This document shows positions 31,295 to 44,800 of a DNA stretch of 64,000 nucleotides, one piece after another. Origin of the DNA: Ianthella basta. Its lineage: Eukaryota > Porifera > Demospongiae > Verongiida > Ianthellidae. The stretch covers positions 5,277,022 to 5,341,021 of the forward strand of contig OZ025873.1 in the NCBI GenBank assembly GCA_964019415.1, given 5' to 3'. The notes under the pieces were generated by a model, which was given only the letters and a program-made list of their open reading frames with translations, was not told the DNA's origin and ran no database searches. Numbering within the stretch: position 1 is the first letter of the stretch; each line of letters begins with the position of its first letter. Both the position numbers and the translations under genes were made by a program.

Positions 31295-34200
31295 GTGAGT
31301 GAAGGAGGCACCTTCCCCGTTCTGTGGACCGAGTATGTCTAGTTCGTCTACTGATGGAAGTGTACATGTCTGACGGTTGTTCCTGCGTACCTTGTAAAAG
31401 ATGTATTGAAGTGATATTTCGGGGCGACAGGTGCAACCCTTGTGGGCCTAGCCGTAGCGCCTTCAAGCGTGCGAACGCTTCACTTGGTACCGTATGTACG
31501 TACAAGGCACTCGGTTCCACTTGTGGCCCGTGCAGCCTTCGTATGTGGTTATTTTACGGGAGTGCGCCGTTTACTAGGGTAAATGATCTCCTTTGGGTGG
31601 TGCATTCGAACAGCGCTGGCATGTGTGTGCGTAGTGTATGGCCTTGGACCTACCTCCCTACGTAGCCTGTGTTGTGTGTCAGGGTTTGATCAAATGTTTA
31701 AAGTGACACTGTTTAACTACTTATCTACATGCTTTGACTTTGGCGTCGCTTTCAGAAGTTGAAGCTATTTGTACTATGCATAAACACCTGTGTGTACCTA
31801 GACAGCTTGCTATTTCTAGCATCCTTCCACTAGACCCAACATCAGTACATCGTACTTGCCGAAATGATAGTAAATAATTGTAGGGGTAGATGACCACCTA
31901 GACGGACTTTGTATTTTGGCTAATACTTATGTTGTTTGTAGTTTCTGCTAGAGGTAGCCCGTATCTGTAATGCACAGTTTATGTACGTGCCATTAGGCTT
32001 TATAGCATTCTCTGCACGTCAATACGTACCTGTAGACTAGCACATTCCGCCGTGTACGCAAATTATGACATGAAAATTGGCAGTGATGGGTGACGCTGTT
32101 ATTGCTTCGGCTGCCTGGGACACCTGAAAATGGCTGTCAGTGCATGTGTCTCTAAGAACCCATGAAGTTGCCAAATACATATGTATGGAATTCTGCTGTC
32201 CCAGGGAAGACATCAAATCTACTTCATACACAACCTAAAGAGCAATAAATTGTGGAACTTTGTATAAGCATGAATTGAGGCTGCAGCTTTGGTGAAGGCA
32301 ATACCTAATGTCTCATCTCTGTACCTCATACACACATAGCTAGATGTGCTAAACTGCCATTGAGATAGCAATGCTTCCTCTACTGGGTGCTTGTACGTCT
32401 TCACCAACTGTTACATGAATGTAGACACCCATACATTCACATAATCATATTATTATATTTGTAAAATACTTATGCAGCTCTATTTTGATGTGTTCAACTA
32501 CGGATGTATTGTGTGATTTAGGGTCTGAATGTTACTCCCTTATGTATTCCTTAATCACTACGTGTAATGGCTATAAATCAGATGCACACGGCTTTCATAT
32601 ACATAACTGCCCCCCCCCCCCCACTTGCTCATTTCTTTAACTGTTTGCACACTTGTACAGTGTGCATGGGCTGTTATGGCTTGCATACGTACATTCTGTG
32701 TTTGTAGTTGCTATAGCGACACGTGTGTATGAAAGTCTGTGGAATGGAATGTGTCATCTTTCAGTGAGTACAAGTGCAATGAACTGAACAGCGTACATTG
32801 CACCCTCTCCATTGGAACTCCTAGGGACATCGTATTGTTTACTTACTCACAACAGCTCAAAGTTGTTGCACTAACTATGTGTGCAGTCGATATCCTTGAT
32901 TCTGGATAGGTCTCTACCTTAACCCTTACTGGGACTAGTGGCTGGACCTTCTTGCCTTGAGTTGTCTTGTTATCTTATGTTCAACGTTTCAGAGCATGCA
33001 AATGTGGAACAGAAGTAGGTACAAGCATAAACTCTGTGTTTCAGATGCAGGGGCACCTTATGGATTGAGGAGCATGTGCATAGAGTGTAGAAGAGTGAAG
33101 TGAATATTATGTATTGAGGTCTGGTACAAGTAACCACATCATTCAAATTTGAATGCAATTTTTGATGCTCGTCACCCACCAGGTGAATCAAGTGTATTGA
33201 AAAGGAAATGCAATTTAGTGGGCAGTTGATAATGGGTGACTAGTACAATAAGAGGAGGAAATTGTAGCACACCTACTCATCACCTACTGAGACACTGCAC
33301 TTCTGTTTCTTGGGCAATAACTACGTACAGTAGCTTCTATCAGATTCATTATGACAATCCTCCTATGCTCTGAGTGACAGAAGGGCAGCGGTAAGGAGAC
33401 AGAACAGGGTAGCGCACTCTCATACTGACTGACAAGTGGGACAGTACTGTGATGCTGGAATCAGTTTTGGTGTTGTGTAACATCTGAATGGATGTAGATT
33501 TGAATCTTTTCATTGTGGGAAGCCCATTCAGCACACTTGAGTACATACATGTTGAATGCTTCAAGGTACGTAGTGTGGCCACTATTCTTCACCAGTGGCA
33601 CATGTGACCGTTACAAGCCCCTCTGCACTGATAACACCTCTAGTGCATTCACTGGAGTGCTGACTTTCCTAATAAGGTAACCCTCATCCTAACCCATGCA
33701 TTCAAGCCTTCTAATACATTGTGGACATTGTCTGTTCTGTTCTATCTCATAACACAGATACATACGTGTGTAGGTTCAAACTGTACATAACCAGTTCCAC
33801 TTACGTGTACATACATACGTACCTCAGGCTCCTTCCACCTGGGACTGTCAGTGTGAAATTAGCCTAGCTTGCTATCCTCTACTTCCTACCGACTACCCTG
33901 CACTCCAATGCAGTGCGGCAGGCAGTACCTAGGGGATAGCAAGCCAGACTAGTCTGTAAGAGCTGCATCAAAGGCTGTGTGGAGCTGCTTCTCCAAGTTC
34001 AGAAATGCACCCTGCTGTTGAACTGTCCCTAGAACTGCTTAACCACTCCTCATGGCTGTTTTACATACTGTCATGTATTATAGCTGTTATGATGTCGCTT
34101 CTAGTCTCCTATCCTCTTGGGTGGACAGGGCGTTTACTGTCAGCTTGAAGTAATGACAGTGTCAAATGATTGACAATTATTTTGTTAAGTATTAAGGAGA

Positions 34201-37200
34201 TGTACATATTGTTTCATACCCCAACACCAACCATGGAACAGGATGTTTACTGCAATGGGATACTGAAAGTCAAACACTTCAAAACATGTTTTGTGACAGC
34301 ATAATTATACAAGTTTCATTTTACACAGTGCGGTGGAGTCCACTTCCATTGTATGGTTAATAGAACAGGTTGACTAAGCAGTAGTTAGTACACTACGCAT
34401 GGTCCCCGAATGGTTATGTTACTCTACTGTACAAGAAAATGGAGAGGCAGAAGCAGGTGCACTAGATGTGACATAATGGTCTGGAATGATTTGAAAGGCT
34501 ACAGAGAGATTACTGTCGAGCCTGCGCCGCTCTGACACTCCTTCATACACATTAGTTGTACATGCAACCACTTTGTCCATTCAATAGAAGTGTTGTAGAA
34601 CCATTGGATGGTCAATTGGTTCTTTAAAAACAAATGTTAACATGTTGTCACATACTGTACTTATGGTTCAGCTCACTGGAACGTGGACTGGCTAATTTGT
34701 TGTGCTCTGAATGCTATGCCCATGCTGACGCTGTGTGCTCCCTACCCTGTACATACAGTACTGTATGCAGTAGTATACTATACTGTAGTTATGTATGCAG
34801 TATGTACAGTAGTTATGTATGCAGTATGTACTGTAGTTATGTATGCAGTAGTATACTGTACTGTAGTTATGTATGCAGTATGTACAGTAGTTATGTATGC
34901 AGTATGTACTGTAGTTATGTATGCAGTATGTACTGTAGTTATGTATGCAGTATGTACTGTAGTTATGTATGCAGTATGTACTGTAGTTATGTATGCAGTA
35001 TGTACTGTAGTTATGTATGCAGTATGTACTGTAGTTATGTATGCAGTATGTACAGTAGTTATGTATGCAGTATGTACTGTAGTTATGTATGCAGTATGTA
35101 CTGTAGTTATGTATGCAGTATGTACAGTAGTTATGTATGCAGTATGTACTGTAGTTATGTATGCAGTATGTACAGTAGTTATGTATGCAGTATGTACTGT
35201 AGTTATGTATGCAGTATGTGGTGTGCAACGGCATTTTATATGCCAATGCTCAGTGAGTATCTCAATATAATGCTGCTACTATAGAACTGTGTGGTGTGTT
35301 ACTGTATTCCGGCTTTACGTACATTGGTTTGCAAGTTGATAGTATATGTAGATGTGTGCTGTATTCACAATATTTACACTTCTTTTGTGTACGTATCTTA
35401 CTATAATTCACGGGATCTCAGTTTGTATGTATGTTTGTTCAGCCATAAAATCGGCACCTTGCAGTGAATTGGCCCGAGGCGCTCCATGGCAGTTGAGGGT
35501 ATGGACGAGCATGTTCTTAGAGGGGTGCCATTCATCTAGCTGCCTTGCGGCCAAATAGCGTGATTCCTTCAACTGTTCTCCGTGGGCCGACACACCATTT
35601 CTAAAATTATTGAACCTTTCACTACTGGTCATTGGCAGACTTGATACGAGTCATGCCAGTTAAGGGAGTGGGGGAACATGAGCTTAGAGGGGTGCCGTTC
35701 ACCTAACTGCCCTGTAGCCGAAGAGTGAGCTTCCTTTTTTCCACGGGCCGAGACGCCATATTTCATTATTGGTCTTTAGGACTTCCAATTATAGGAGATC
35801 TTATTTGTTGTCGGCAAGCGTTTGAATTAAACTCTACCATCGTTATAGCAGCCATGCAGCCTCCATTGCTACCTGTGCAGATAATTCAAACTGGCAAGGG
35901 ACTGCCTCGCTGGCTTGCAATAGGCTGGAAACCTGCCCAATGGGCAGGCATTCAGCTAGTACTTATAAGAGTACACTTTACGTATGTTTGACCCAGTTTG
36001 GCATTATGTACTTTATACAGTATTCATCACTCCTTGCCAGGAGGTCTCCCGGGTTGGTTTAATGCTTGTGCATCTGTCAGAGTCCATAGGCAAATGCTTC
36101 AACAATCAAGGTCATCCATGCAAAATGAGTACTGAAAATTAGTTTGGCAGATCATCAATGCGCGTACGCATGTGCACCTCTCTGTCATTTTCACTGTTTC
36201 ACAGACGGGTCTTACGTAGACTGCAACCCTTATGCACTGTGAAAGGTGCAGACTTGCTATGCATTGACATGTAACCTACACTCCTTACTGTTAGATGGGA
36301 GACACAATGAACAGTGCTGTGTTGCTGCAGTAGTTCTATACTGCCATGCATTAATGTACATAGAAGACATGCACGCATGCATGCGCATATGAAGTCATTT
36401 GATGGGTGCATACTGTGCCGTATTGTACATGCCTCCTAATACAGGCTCTTTCTTACTGGACGTGACAGTAAATGCTTGTCTGTTGCTCAGTGTATGCATT
36501 TTATAAAGTCTGTACACAGAAGCTCTGTAATGACTAACACATTGATTATTGTAATAGAATGACACGTTTGGCTGGCTTAGCAGTGATTTTGCCCTCACTG
36601 ACTGCCAGCTTAATTGGGATGTGCTAGGAAATGATTTCATTGCAGCTCAATGAATACATGCAACACAGTCATAGTTATGCTCATCTTTCCATTCTTAGCC
36701 TGTATCCCTTGTGACAAGCAGTTTCATATGTAAGGCTTCCCAGGGCTTTAATGGCTTCGCCATTGACAGATAGTGATAGGTATTTGTGCCACTTCTCTGT
36801 GGTCTACTCCTTATGAGCCAGCTTATATCACTTCCTGCTGCTTCATGTATGGCTGTCTGATGATGTAATGTGCACTGGGGCACAAGCCACACTGCATACT
36901 TCCTTGTAAGACGGTGCACCTTTGTCATGCTTTATCACTGCTTCATGTGACAACTTCCTGAAACTGACTCACTGTCTTGCTGGTGCAGTGATTTTGTGAT
37001 TTCTAGTCCAAATTGACATTTGTGCATTGCACTCGATCATGTGAGTAAAATATAGGAACAACAGGCTCACACATACTTCGATCTACATACAGTATGTGTG
37101 AACCTATCATTCACGTGATTGAGTCCAATGCACAAATTTCTATCGGGACTAGAAGTCGTGAAACCAGCGTACGTATGTGGTGATGGTGTACAAATGTGGC

Positions 37201-40200
37201 AGTGATGAGTTGACATGAGTGAACAAGAGTGGGTAGAGTTGTAGCTTTAGGTGGCTGTGCCGAGTGGGCCATTGACAGGTGTGCAGTGTACCTGTGTGTT
37301 ACGTATGTACATACGCATGTACGTACATGCATGTGCTTACTGTTTAGGTACAGATTCTCATTGTGTCTTCTCTGCAGGTGCCCAGACCACAGACTGCAGT
37401 CAGTACAGCACATGTGACTCATGTATTGCTGCTAGCAGGGACTGCGCGTGGTGCACAGACACTGTAAGTACTCACCCATGTACTGTATAAAACTGTAAGT
37501 ACTCACCCATGTACTGTATAAAACTGTAAGTACTCACCCATGTACTGTATAAAACTGTAAGTACTCACCCATGTACTGTATAAAACTGTAAGTACTCACC
37601 CATGTACTGTATAAAACTGTAAGTACTCACCCATGTACTGTATAAAACTGTAAGTACTCACCCATGTACTGTATAAAACTGTAAGTACTCACCCATGTAC
37701 TGTATAAAACTGTAAGTACTCACTCATGTACTGTATAATACTGTAAGTACTCACCCATGTACTGTATAAAACTGTAAGTACTTACCCATGTACTGTATAA
37801 AACTGTAAGTACTTACCCATGTACTGTATAAAACTGTAAGTACTCACTCATGTACTGTATAATACTGTAAGTACTCACTCATGTACTGTATAAAACTGTA
37901 AATACTCACCCATGTACTGTATAAAACTGTAAGTACTCACTCATGTACTGTATAAAACTGTAAGTACTCACCCATGTACTGTAATGTATAAAACTGTAAG
38001 TACTCAACCATGTACCATGTACCATGTGAATATTAATTGTTACGCATATTACCTATATTAGCAGATTACCTGTATATGTATATACATCAGAATAGATGCC
38101 ATTTCTTGATGACTATGCACTCACTATCACCCTGAGCTGCATGGACTCTAGTAGTACACTACCAGTACTCTCAGTGAACAAAGTGTATGCAGAAGCTAAC
38201 ATGTATGACATTGTATGTAGCTTCCACCACTTGTGTCCTGTTCATCCCTGGCTCCATCGGTGCCTCAGGCAAGCACACTGCTGCTTCTGTATGATAAATA
38301 GTTTTAATACATGTGCTCATTGACTGTGGTCTAGTGTCCGTTCCTCTTTTCTGTTTCTGCTTCCTCAGATATTTGCAAGCGCAGAACGGTGCTACTTGAA
38401 TGGTACGGGTACATGTAATGCTCCTGAAAGCCCTCAGTCTGGCTCTACAGTTACAATGGTGAGTTGTAATGGCAATGCGTCAGCCAATAAGTACTTACAG
38501 TACCCATCTCGTACTGCCAGCACCCAATGTGACTCTTCCTAGCTATTTCCCAAAAGTACGTACATACCTACATACACACATGTAACCTGATTGTACTGTA
38601 CTGTACGTATGTACACATGTACGTACGTATATGCATACAGAATATCAGCCAGGTTGATATAATTCAGTAGCTACTGTAGACAGAAGCTGTTACACTTCTT
38701 TGTGTGCAAGTCTGCTAGCCTACACCATATTGAGTCCTTTGCGCCAGTGATAGATACATGTTTTCAGGGTGCTTTATTCCCCGTTTCACATGGGAACCAT
38801 GATCCAGATATTTATACGTACATACAGGCACATTAGCCCGGGGCTCAGACTTGAAATATCCATGAGTTGTCGGGGGGGGGGTTGATGGAGAAGTTTGAGA
38901 TTCTTCACAACACTGTATACCCACAGCTGTGTCAGATACATGTTCGTGGCAGAACCTGTTTATTTATTGATCTGTGTGAGTACCTGACCTCGATGCTGTG
39001 GGTGGCTGCCTGCGGAATTTAGCCTCCAGTGGAGTAATGGAGTAATATATATCAAAGGAATCGAGCATGTACCATAGGAGGAATGATCTGCGTGTGTGTG
39101 GGGGGGGATGGGAGGGGGCTGTTACTTCTGCACAAACAGTGGGTTTCTATTCTGACAATAATTTCATGTTCTTCAGTATCGTGCTGGAAGTAAGCACCAT
39201 TTTGTTGCTGAATCTCCATGCCCAGTATATCAATGTGAACATGCTGCCAGTTGCGTACGTATATCAACTCTAATTAAGATGGTCTATGTACCATGGTGAC
39301 ACGAATGAAAGACAACGTTCAGAACTACACATGGTAAGGAAAGAAGGGGAAAGGGAAAAATGGCAGTGAACCAGACCAGCACCGGCAACCTCCAGATCTT
39401 TAGCCGACCCTTTAGCAGCCGGGTCACTGGCCACCGCCAACAGCCACTGATCCATTCCCTCCTTATATACTGATGTAGGTGGGCTATAAGGAGGAAATGG
39501 ATCAGTGGCTGTTGACGGTGACCAGTGACCTGGCTGCTAAAGGGTCGGCTAAAGATCTGGAGGCTGCCGGTGCTGGTCCGATTCACTGCCATTTTTCCCT
39601 TCCCCCCTTCTTTCCCTACCAGGTGTAGTTCCAAACGTTGTCTTTCATATCGACTCTACGTTTGGTGGCCCTGTTTCCTAGGACCAGCGAGCTCTGCATT
39701 GAGTATTACCACCGTTTCTTTCACATGCCCATGTACATATAATTATACGTATCCACACCACACACTTACACGGGCACACTTGCTGACTTGCACATGCTGA
39801 TATGTTGTAATGCAGTAAGTCTCCTGAGCTCTGTGAATAGTAGTCTGCACATGCACCAATATGTCACTGTGTATGGGCTTAGTCCAGTAGCTGCAGGAGT
39901 GGCGTGTTTGCAGTGTAAGAAATTGGTAAGGGTGTCATCCTGGTGTCAACTTAGTCAATTGTACTGTGTCTGTTGTCCTTGAGTGTATCCCAGTTGATTC
40001 TTCGCATGTTGTGTTCTTGTACACTCTTACATACATGTGCCATGCTGCTGTGTTTGACTGCAGAATAATGCAAGTTTTCAGATTCGTCCTCAAGAAGTAA
40101 ATGTACAACTGAGAGCAGGTGAGTACAGACAAAATCTACAGTATATGCATACATATACCCCGTTGCCATGGCAACCGCGCGAAAATATATCGCGTAAACA

Positions 40201-41839
40201 AGCCAGCCGGGATATAACAGGATTTAAGAAGCATATAGATGCACAGGGGCGCTTAAATCCTGTTATATCCCAGCCCAAATATGGAAGGTGTGAAAGATAA
40301 CAAAGAATTGTTATTGATAACAACGAATGTGTCAAATCACACCAAAGCACAAATGCACAAATGCAGCAACTTAGCTTCAACTTTGCGTGGCTTTGGAAGA
40401 GTCCATAAAGCATTGAAAAGGAGAATACCTCTCTCCACCACGCTGCAACCATGCACGCAAGCCAACAATGTAAAGCGCTCTGTAGCCGAGCTAGATAAAC
40501 CATGTACGCGACCCGCACAGTGCACAGATGAGAAACAGCAAGCTCGTGCGCCAATTCGTACGCAAGGGCACTCAAACTCACTGCAGCAGTGGGAACGCAC
40601 TATTTCAAGGTGAACAGAAAGTCAAGTAACGAGCGCAAAGAACCCTCGAAGCCGACGAAGGCCGAGAACGTCGCAGAAGCCTTAATCACTTCACTGGCCC
40701 CTTAGAGTGTTGCTCCAGTGGCTTAACTGCAGGCGAAAACTTCACAGCACTTGCGAATTCAAATAAACTTGGCAGCTGCTCTTCAGATCTGCCGCCCTGG
40801 AAGAAGCCCGCCTTTCGAATAAGAGCCTAGACGCGCTAGGCGGGGTATATATCACTTATACCACGGCGCTTCGGTGTATATGGATTTTAGACGCACTCGC
40901 CCTCGGGCGCTTCGCGCCCTCGGGCATCGTGCGCCTAAAATCCATATACACCTCAGCGCCGTGGTATAACTAATACGTACGTACTGTATTGTATTGTATT
41001 GTATTGTATTGTATTGTATTGTATTGTATGTTGTGTACTGTGCACTCTATTGACATATCGTATGTCACAAAAACTTGTGTGAATGAAAAGTTTTGTGTGT
41101 CACTGTCAATACGGAAATCAGAAAATTAGCAAGTGTCCTTTCACAAAGCGGGCTCTGGTGCATTGTGCTATACTAGCAGTAGCTCATTGGATCTTCAGAC
41201 TGTGGTTCAGGTACGAAGGTAGACAGGTGAACTTGCATGTAGTGTTTGGGCGGATGGAGCACTGCCGCAGTCATTCTTCAGAGACATGTCCCAGCAGCAG
41301 TAGAGGTTGAAATGTGCAGTGTACAAATTCACTGAAAGTATGAATTGGCTGCTTCTTGATTTGTTCATTACTCTGCAGGCCTTACGTTGTACTGTACTGT
41401 TCTGCTTTACCTCTGCACTCAAATAGATAGCATCTGCTAAAGTTTACGATGATACCATAGGTCATTTGTTGTTATACAGCAAAGTACGTATATAATACTA
41501 TTTTACCATGCATACATGAATATAATTGTTTGCAATAATACTATTCACGATTTCTGTGCTCCCTTCACGAAGTTCACAAACATTATTGATCACAAAAATG
41601 TTTGCAACATACATAATATGATCATAGAATTCTACAGTTTCTATTTACGTAGTGTTACCTACGTACATGCAGTAAGTGTATTGTTTTACATACTGTACAT
41701 ACGTGCATACATATATAAGTGTATTGCATAATTTACGTAGATGGACGGACTAGTGACGGACTAGATTTGCATATTTTTGGGGCGCCGAAGGCGCCCCTAT
41801 ATTGTTTTCAGATTTAGGTCTTCGTATGGCTTCATGTTC

Positions 41840-41873
<34 letters not shown>

Positions 41874-44800
41874 CTGTCATTTTGCAAATGGCGGCGCTCA
41901 CGTCGTTCTTTACAAAGCTTTAAATCCTCTCTAATGACGTTTCGCCATGTTTGAATCGAACGAAATGTGGTCATAAACATGTGTTAATAGAGTGATACTA
42001 ATAAAAAGCCTAAGGAACGTCTCTTCTGCGAGATACAGCTCCAATTATCACTGACGGACATTGTAAAATCGACGCTTTCTGTTTGCTAGGCTCAAAACCA
42101 TTCTCTTTAGATTTCGCCGTGTATCCAAAGAACGCAAAGTGTTTCTAGAACATGTTTAAGTAATATTATTGTGGTAGGAAGCTTACTTAACTGTTTTTCT
42201 GCGAGGTACAGCCCTAAATACAACAGAAGTCTAGTGACCCGTAGGCCAATAATGGAGGACCAGCGAGTCATGACACATAATTATAGCCATGATTCGCTCA
42301 TATAGTCATCATAGTTTTAGCCAGCACACTCCTCCTCCAGGCACAAAGTAACAATTGCTCATTTAGAATGTCATATAGATCAAAATGCAGTAGGCAAACA
42401 TTTGACAGTTTGGTAGGGATGCTTTCACTGGATATGACTGGCTGCTCTGGAGACTTGAAACTCTTGGAAACCCAATGGTCTAGTGTGTCTTGATGTATCT
42501 TTCAGGCCAACAACAATACTGTACCCCCAACTATCTGATTTACTGAACGTACATGGGAAAATTGCTAGCAAGTAGTTCGAGGTTCAGGGGCGCCCTGGCG
42601 CCCCACGAGTTTTTTAACTCGAAATACTTGTTGTTCGTGTTTTGTTTTCTACCCCAGCACCACCTTGTGCATAGTTAACACTGCACCTAGGTACTGTATG
42701 CTATGCCTCTACTCCTCAGGAGACACGAGGACACTGGATTTCACATTCCAACCTGGCTCAAACTTTCCCCTCGATGTCTACTTTCTCATGGACTTTGGCC
42801 CAACCATGACCGATGACTTTAACAACTTCCGGACCAATCTTGCAGCCATTTGTAAGCTACGTTCCTTCATTACTCTCTAGTGGCAATGATTCATCACTGC
42901 CTATGTGCAAGGAACATAGTCACCCTTTGTACAAGTGTACACTTTGCTACACTCCCCTCCGCTGTGCCATGAGCCAGTCTACTCCCCACTGCCATAGCCA
43001 AGAGTTTGTGTCAGTGCATGTCAAGGGAATGTACACTCTTAATATCTTCACTGTATTGTGAGAAAGCCTCTGTACAGCCTTTGAGTGTGATAATATCCAA
43101 TTTCTCCATGCACATGGTTAAGAAGACGCTTTGTACACACTGTACAAAGTTTCAGAGATCCGTGCATGAGCAAGAAATGTGCTTATCTGCTGATACGTAT
43201 GTACATGGTATACTGTTTTGCATAGGCTTTACAGCAGCTACATACATGCATCTGTGCCTTTGTTCATCTTGTGCCAGTTTGTCTGTGTTCACACTGTTTA
43301 CCTGTGTCTTCAACTGTCTTCTCATTGTGACTTGAATTGTGCCCTTATGCCTGTTTCCTGTAGTGGATGCCATCAACATGGCATCGAGTGATAACAGAGT
43401 TGCCTTTGGCACATTTGTTGATAAGCCAACAGAAACTTTTGTGGGCAATCTGGGTTCAAGGTTCGTTCTGAGCAGAATGCTTGCCTGTGTGAAGCTGTAC
43501 TGTAACTTGTATCATACTCTACCAAACGTTCACTCCGCTGTACACAAGTGATGACTCTCAGTTCTCCTTGCTAGTGTACATATGTACGTATATATTCTTT
43601 GCCTACTTGTGTGCTGTGTGTATGCATCATTCCGTACATTTCTAAATTATGTAATGGTTTGAGTTCACAGCAGGCTGTAGTCAACTGGTCTTGTTTTGCA
43701 GTATATTTACTGTACATGCAGTGTTTTGTGCATTCCCATACGTACATACGTATGTGCATCTGTAATGTGTTGACTGTACTTACGTACATACATACTGGGT
43801 CTGTGTACAAGGAAGTTTGGAATGTCAAGTCACCTCCACAGGAATGAAGTACGTATATCATAGTGCTGAACAGCTTGCTTCTATGCTCATTTGCTGGCTG
43901 TTCCTAAATCCCGTTTAATTTAAAAGACATGTTCTTTATACTAGTATTTGTATAGGTGTATACATATATCTGTCTGTCCTTGCAAATGGCAAAGCTATTC
44001 AAGCTTAAAATAAGCTTTAATGGTGTTTCTCCGTCTCCCAATTGAACGGAAATCTTCATGAAGATGTGTTAATAGAGTGATACTAATAAAAAATCTAGTG
44101 AAGGGTTCTTTTGCAAGATACACTCCAATCCACAGACAGACATCGTAAAATGGCCACGCTCAATGCTCTCTGTTTGCTAGGCTCATAATCGGCGCCCCTA
44201 TATTGGTATTCGTATGGCTTCATGTTCATAATGGACTATCAGACAGCACTACGTGCTGTCTATGTAGGGATGGTGGTGGTTGTTTGTATGTTGTAATACA
44301 AACAAAAGTCGCACTACTCCTGAACACAATTAAAAACCGGCAAATGAAGCTTCCCAAGAGGAAGCGGGGACTGAACAGAGCACATAACTAACCTTACTTC
44401 ACAGCGAAGGTGCGCCTACATGTGGATAGCGCCCTCGACATTTCCCATGTTTCTTCTTCGACAGACAGACAGACAGACAGACAGACATAGCACACGAACC
44501 AGAGGGACCAGTCAGTAGTACAGTAGTTTGAGTTCAGGGGCGCCCTGGGACCCCACGCGTTTTTAACTCAAAATACGTGTTTCATATTTCAACATGTATC
44601 CAAAGAACGAAACGTGTTTCTAGAACAAGTTTAAGTAATAGCATTGTGGTAGAAAGCTTACCTAACTGCTCTCCTGCAAGATACAACAGAAGTCAAACAA
44701 CCCGTTAGCCAGTCATGACGGAGACAAGTGAATCATGGCATTACCTACCACTTAGGGTAGCCTCTTTAGTCAGCATACTCCTCCTCCTTCAGGCACAAAG

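Noticed and set aside
34634-35284. Long Cys/Tyr/Val repeat proteins on both strands
   Set aside because: They are translations of a 24-bp minisatellite inside integrin intron 1; open on both strands because the unit is a multiple of three and lacks stops.
35446-35760. Ribosomal RNA fragment
   Set aside because: CTTAGAGGG recalls a small-subunit rRNA segment, but the flanks do not match what I know of that region.
37464-38020. CRISPR array
   Set aside because: Units are contiguous without unique spacers, in an animal intron; it is a minisatellite.
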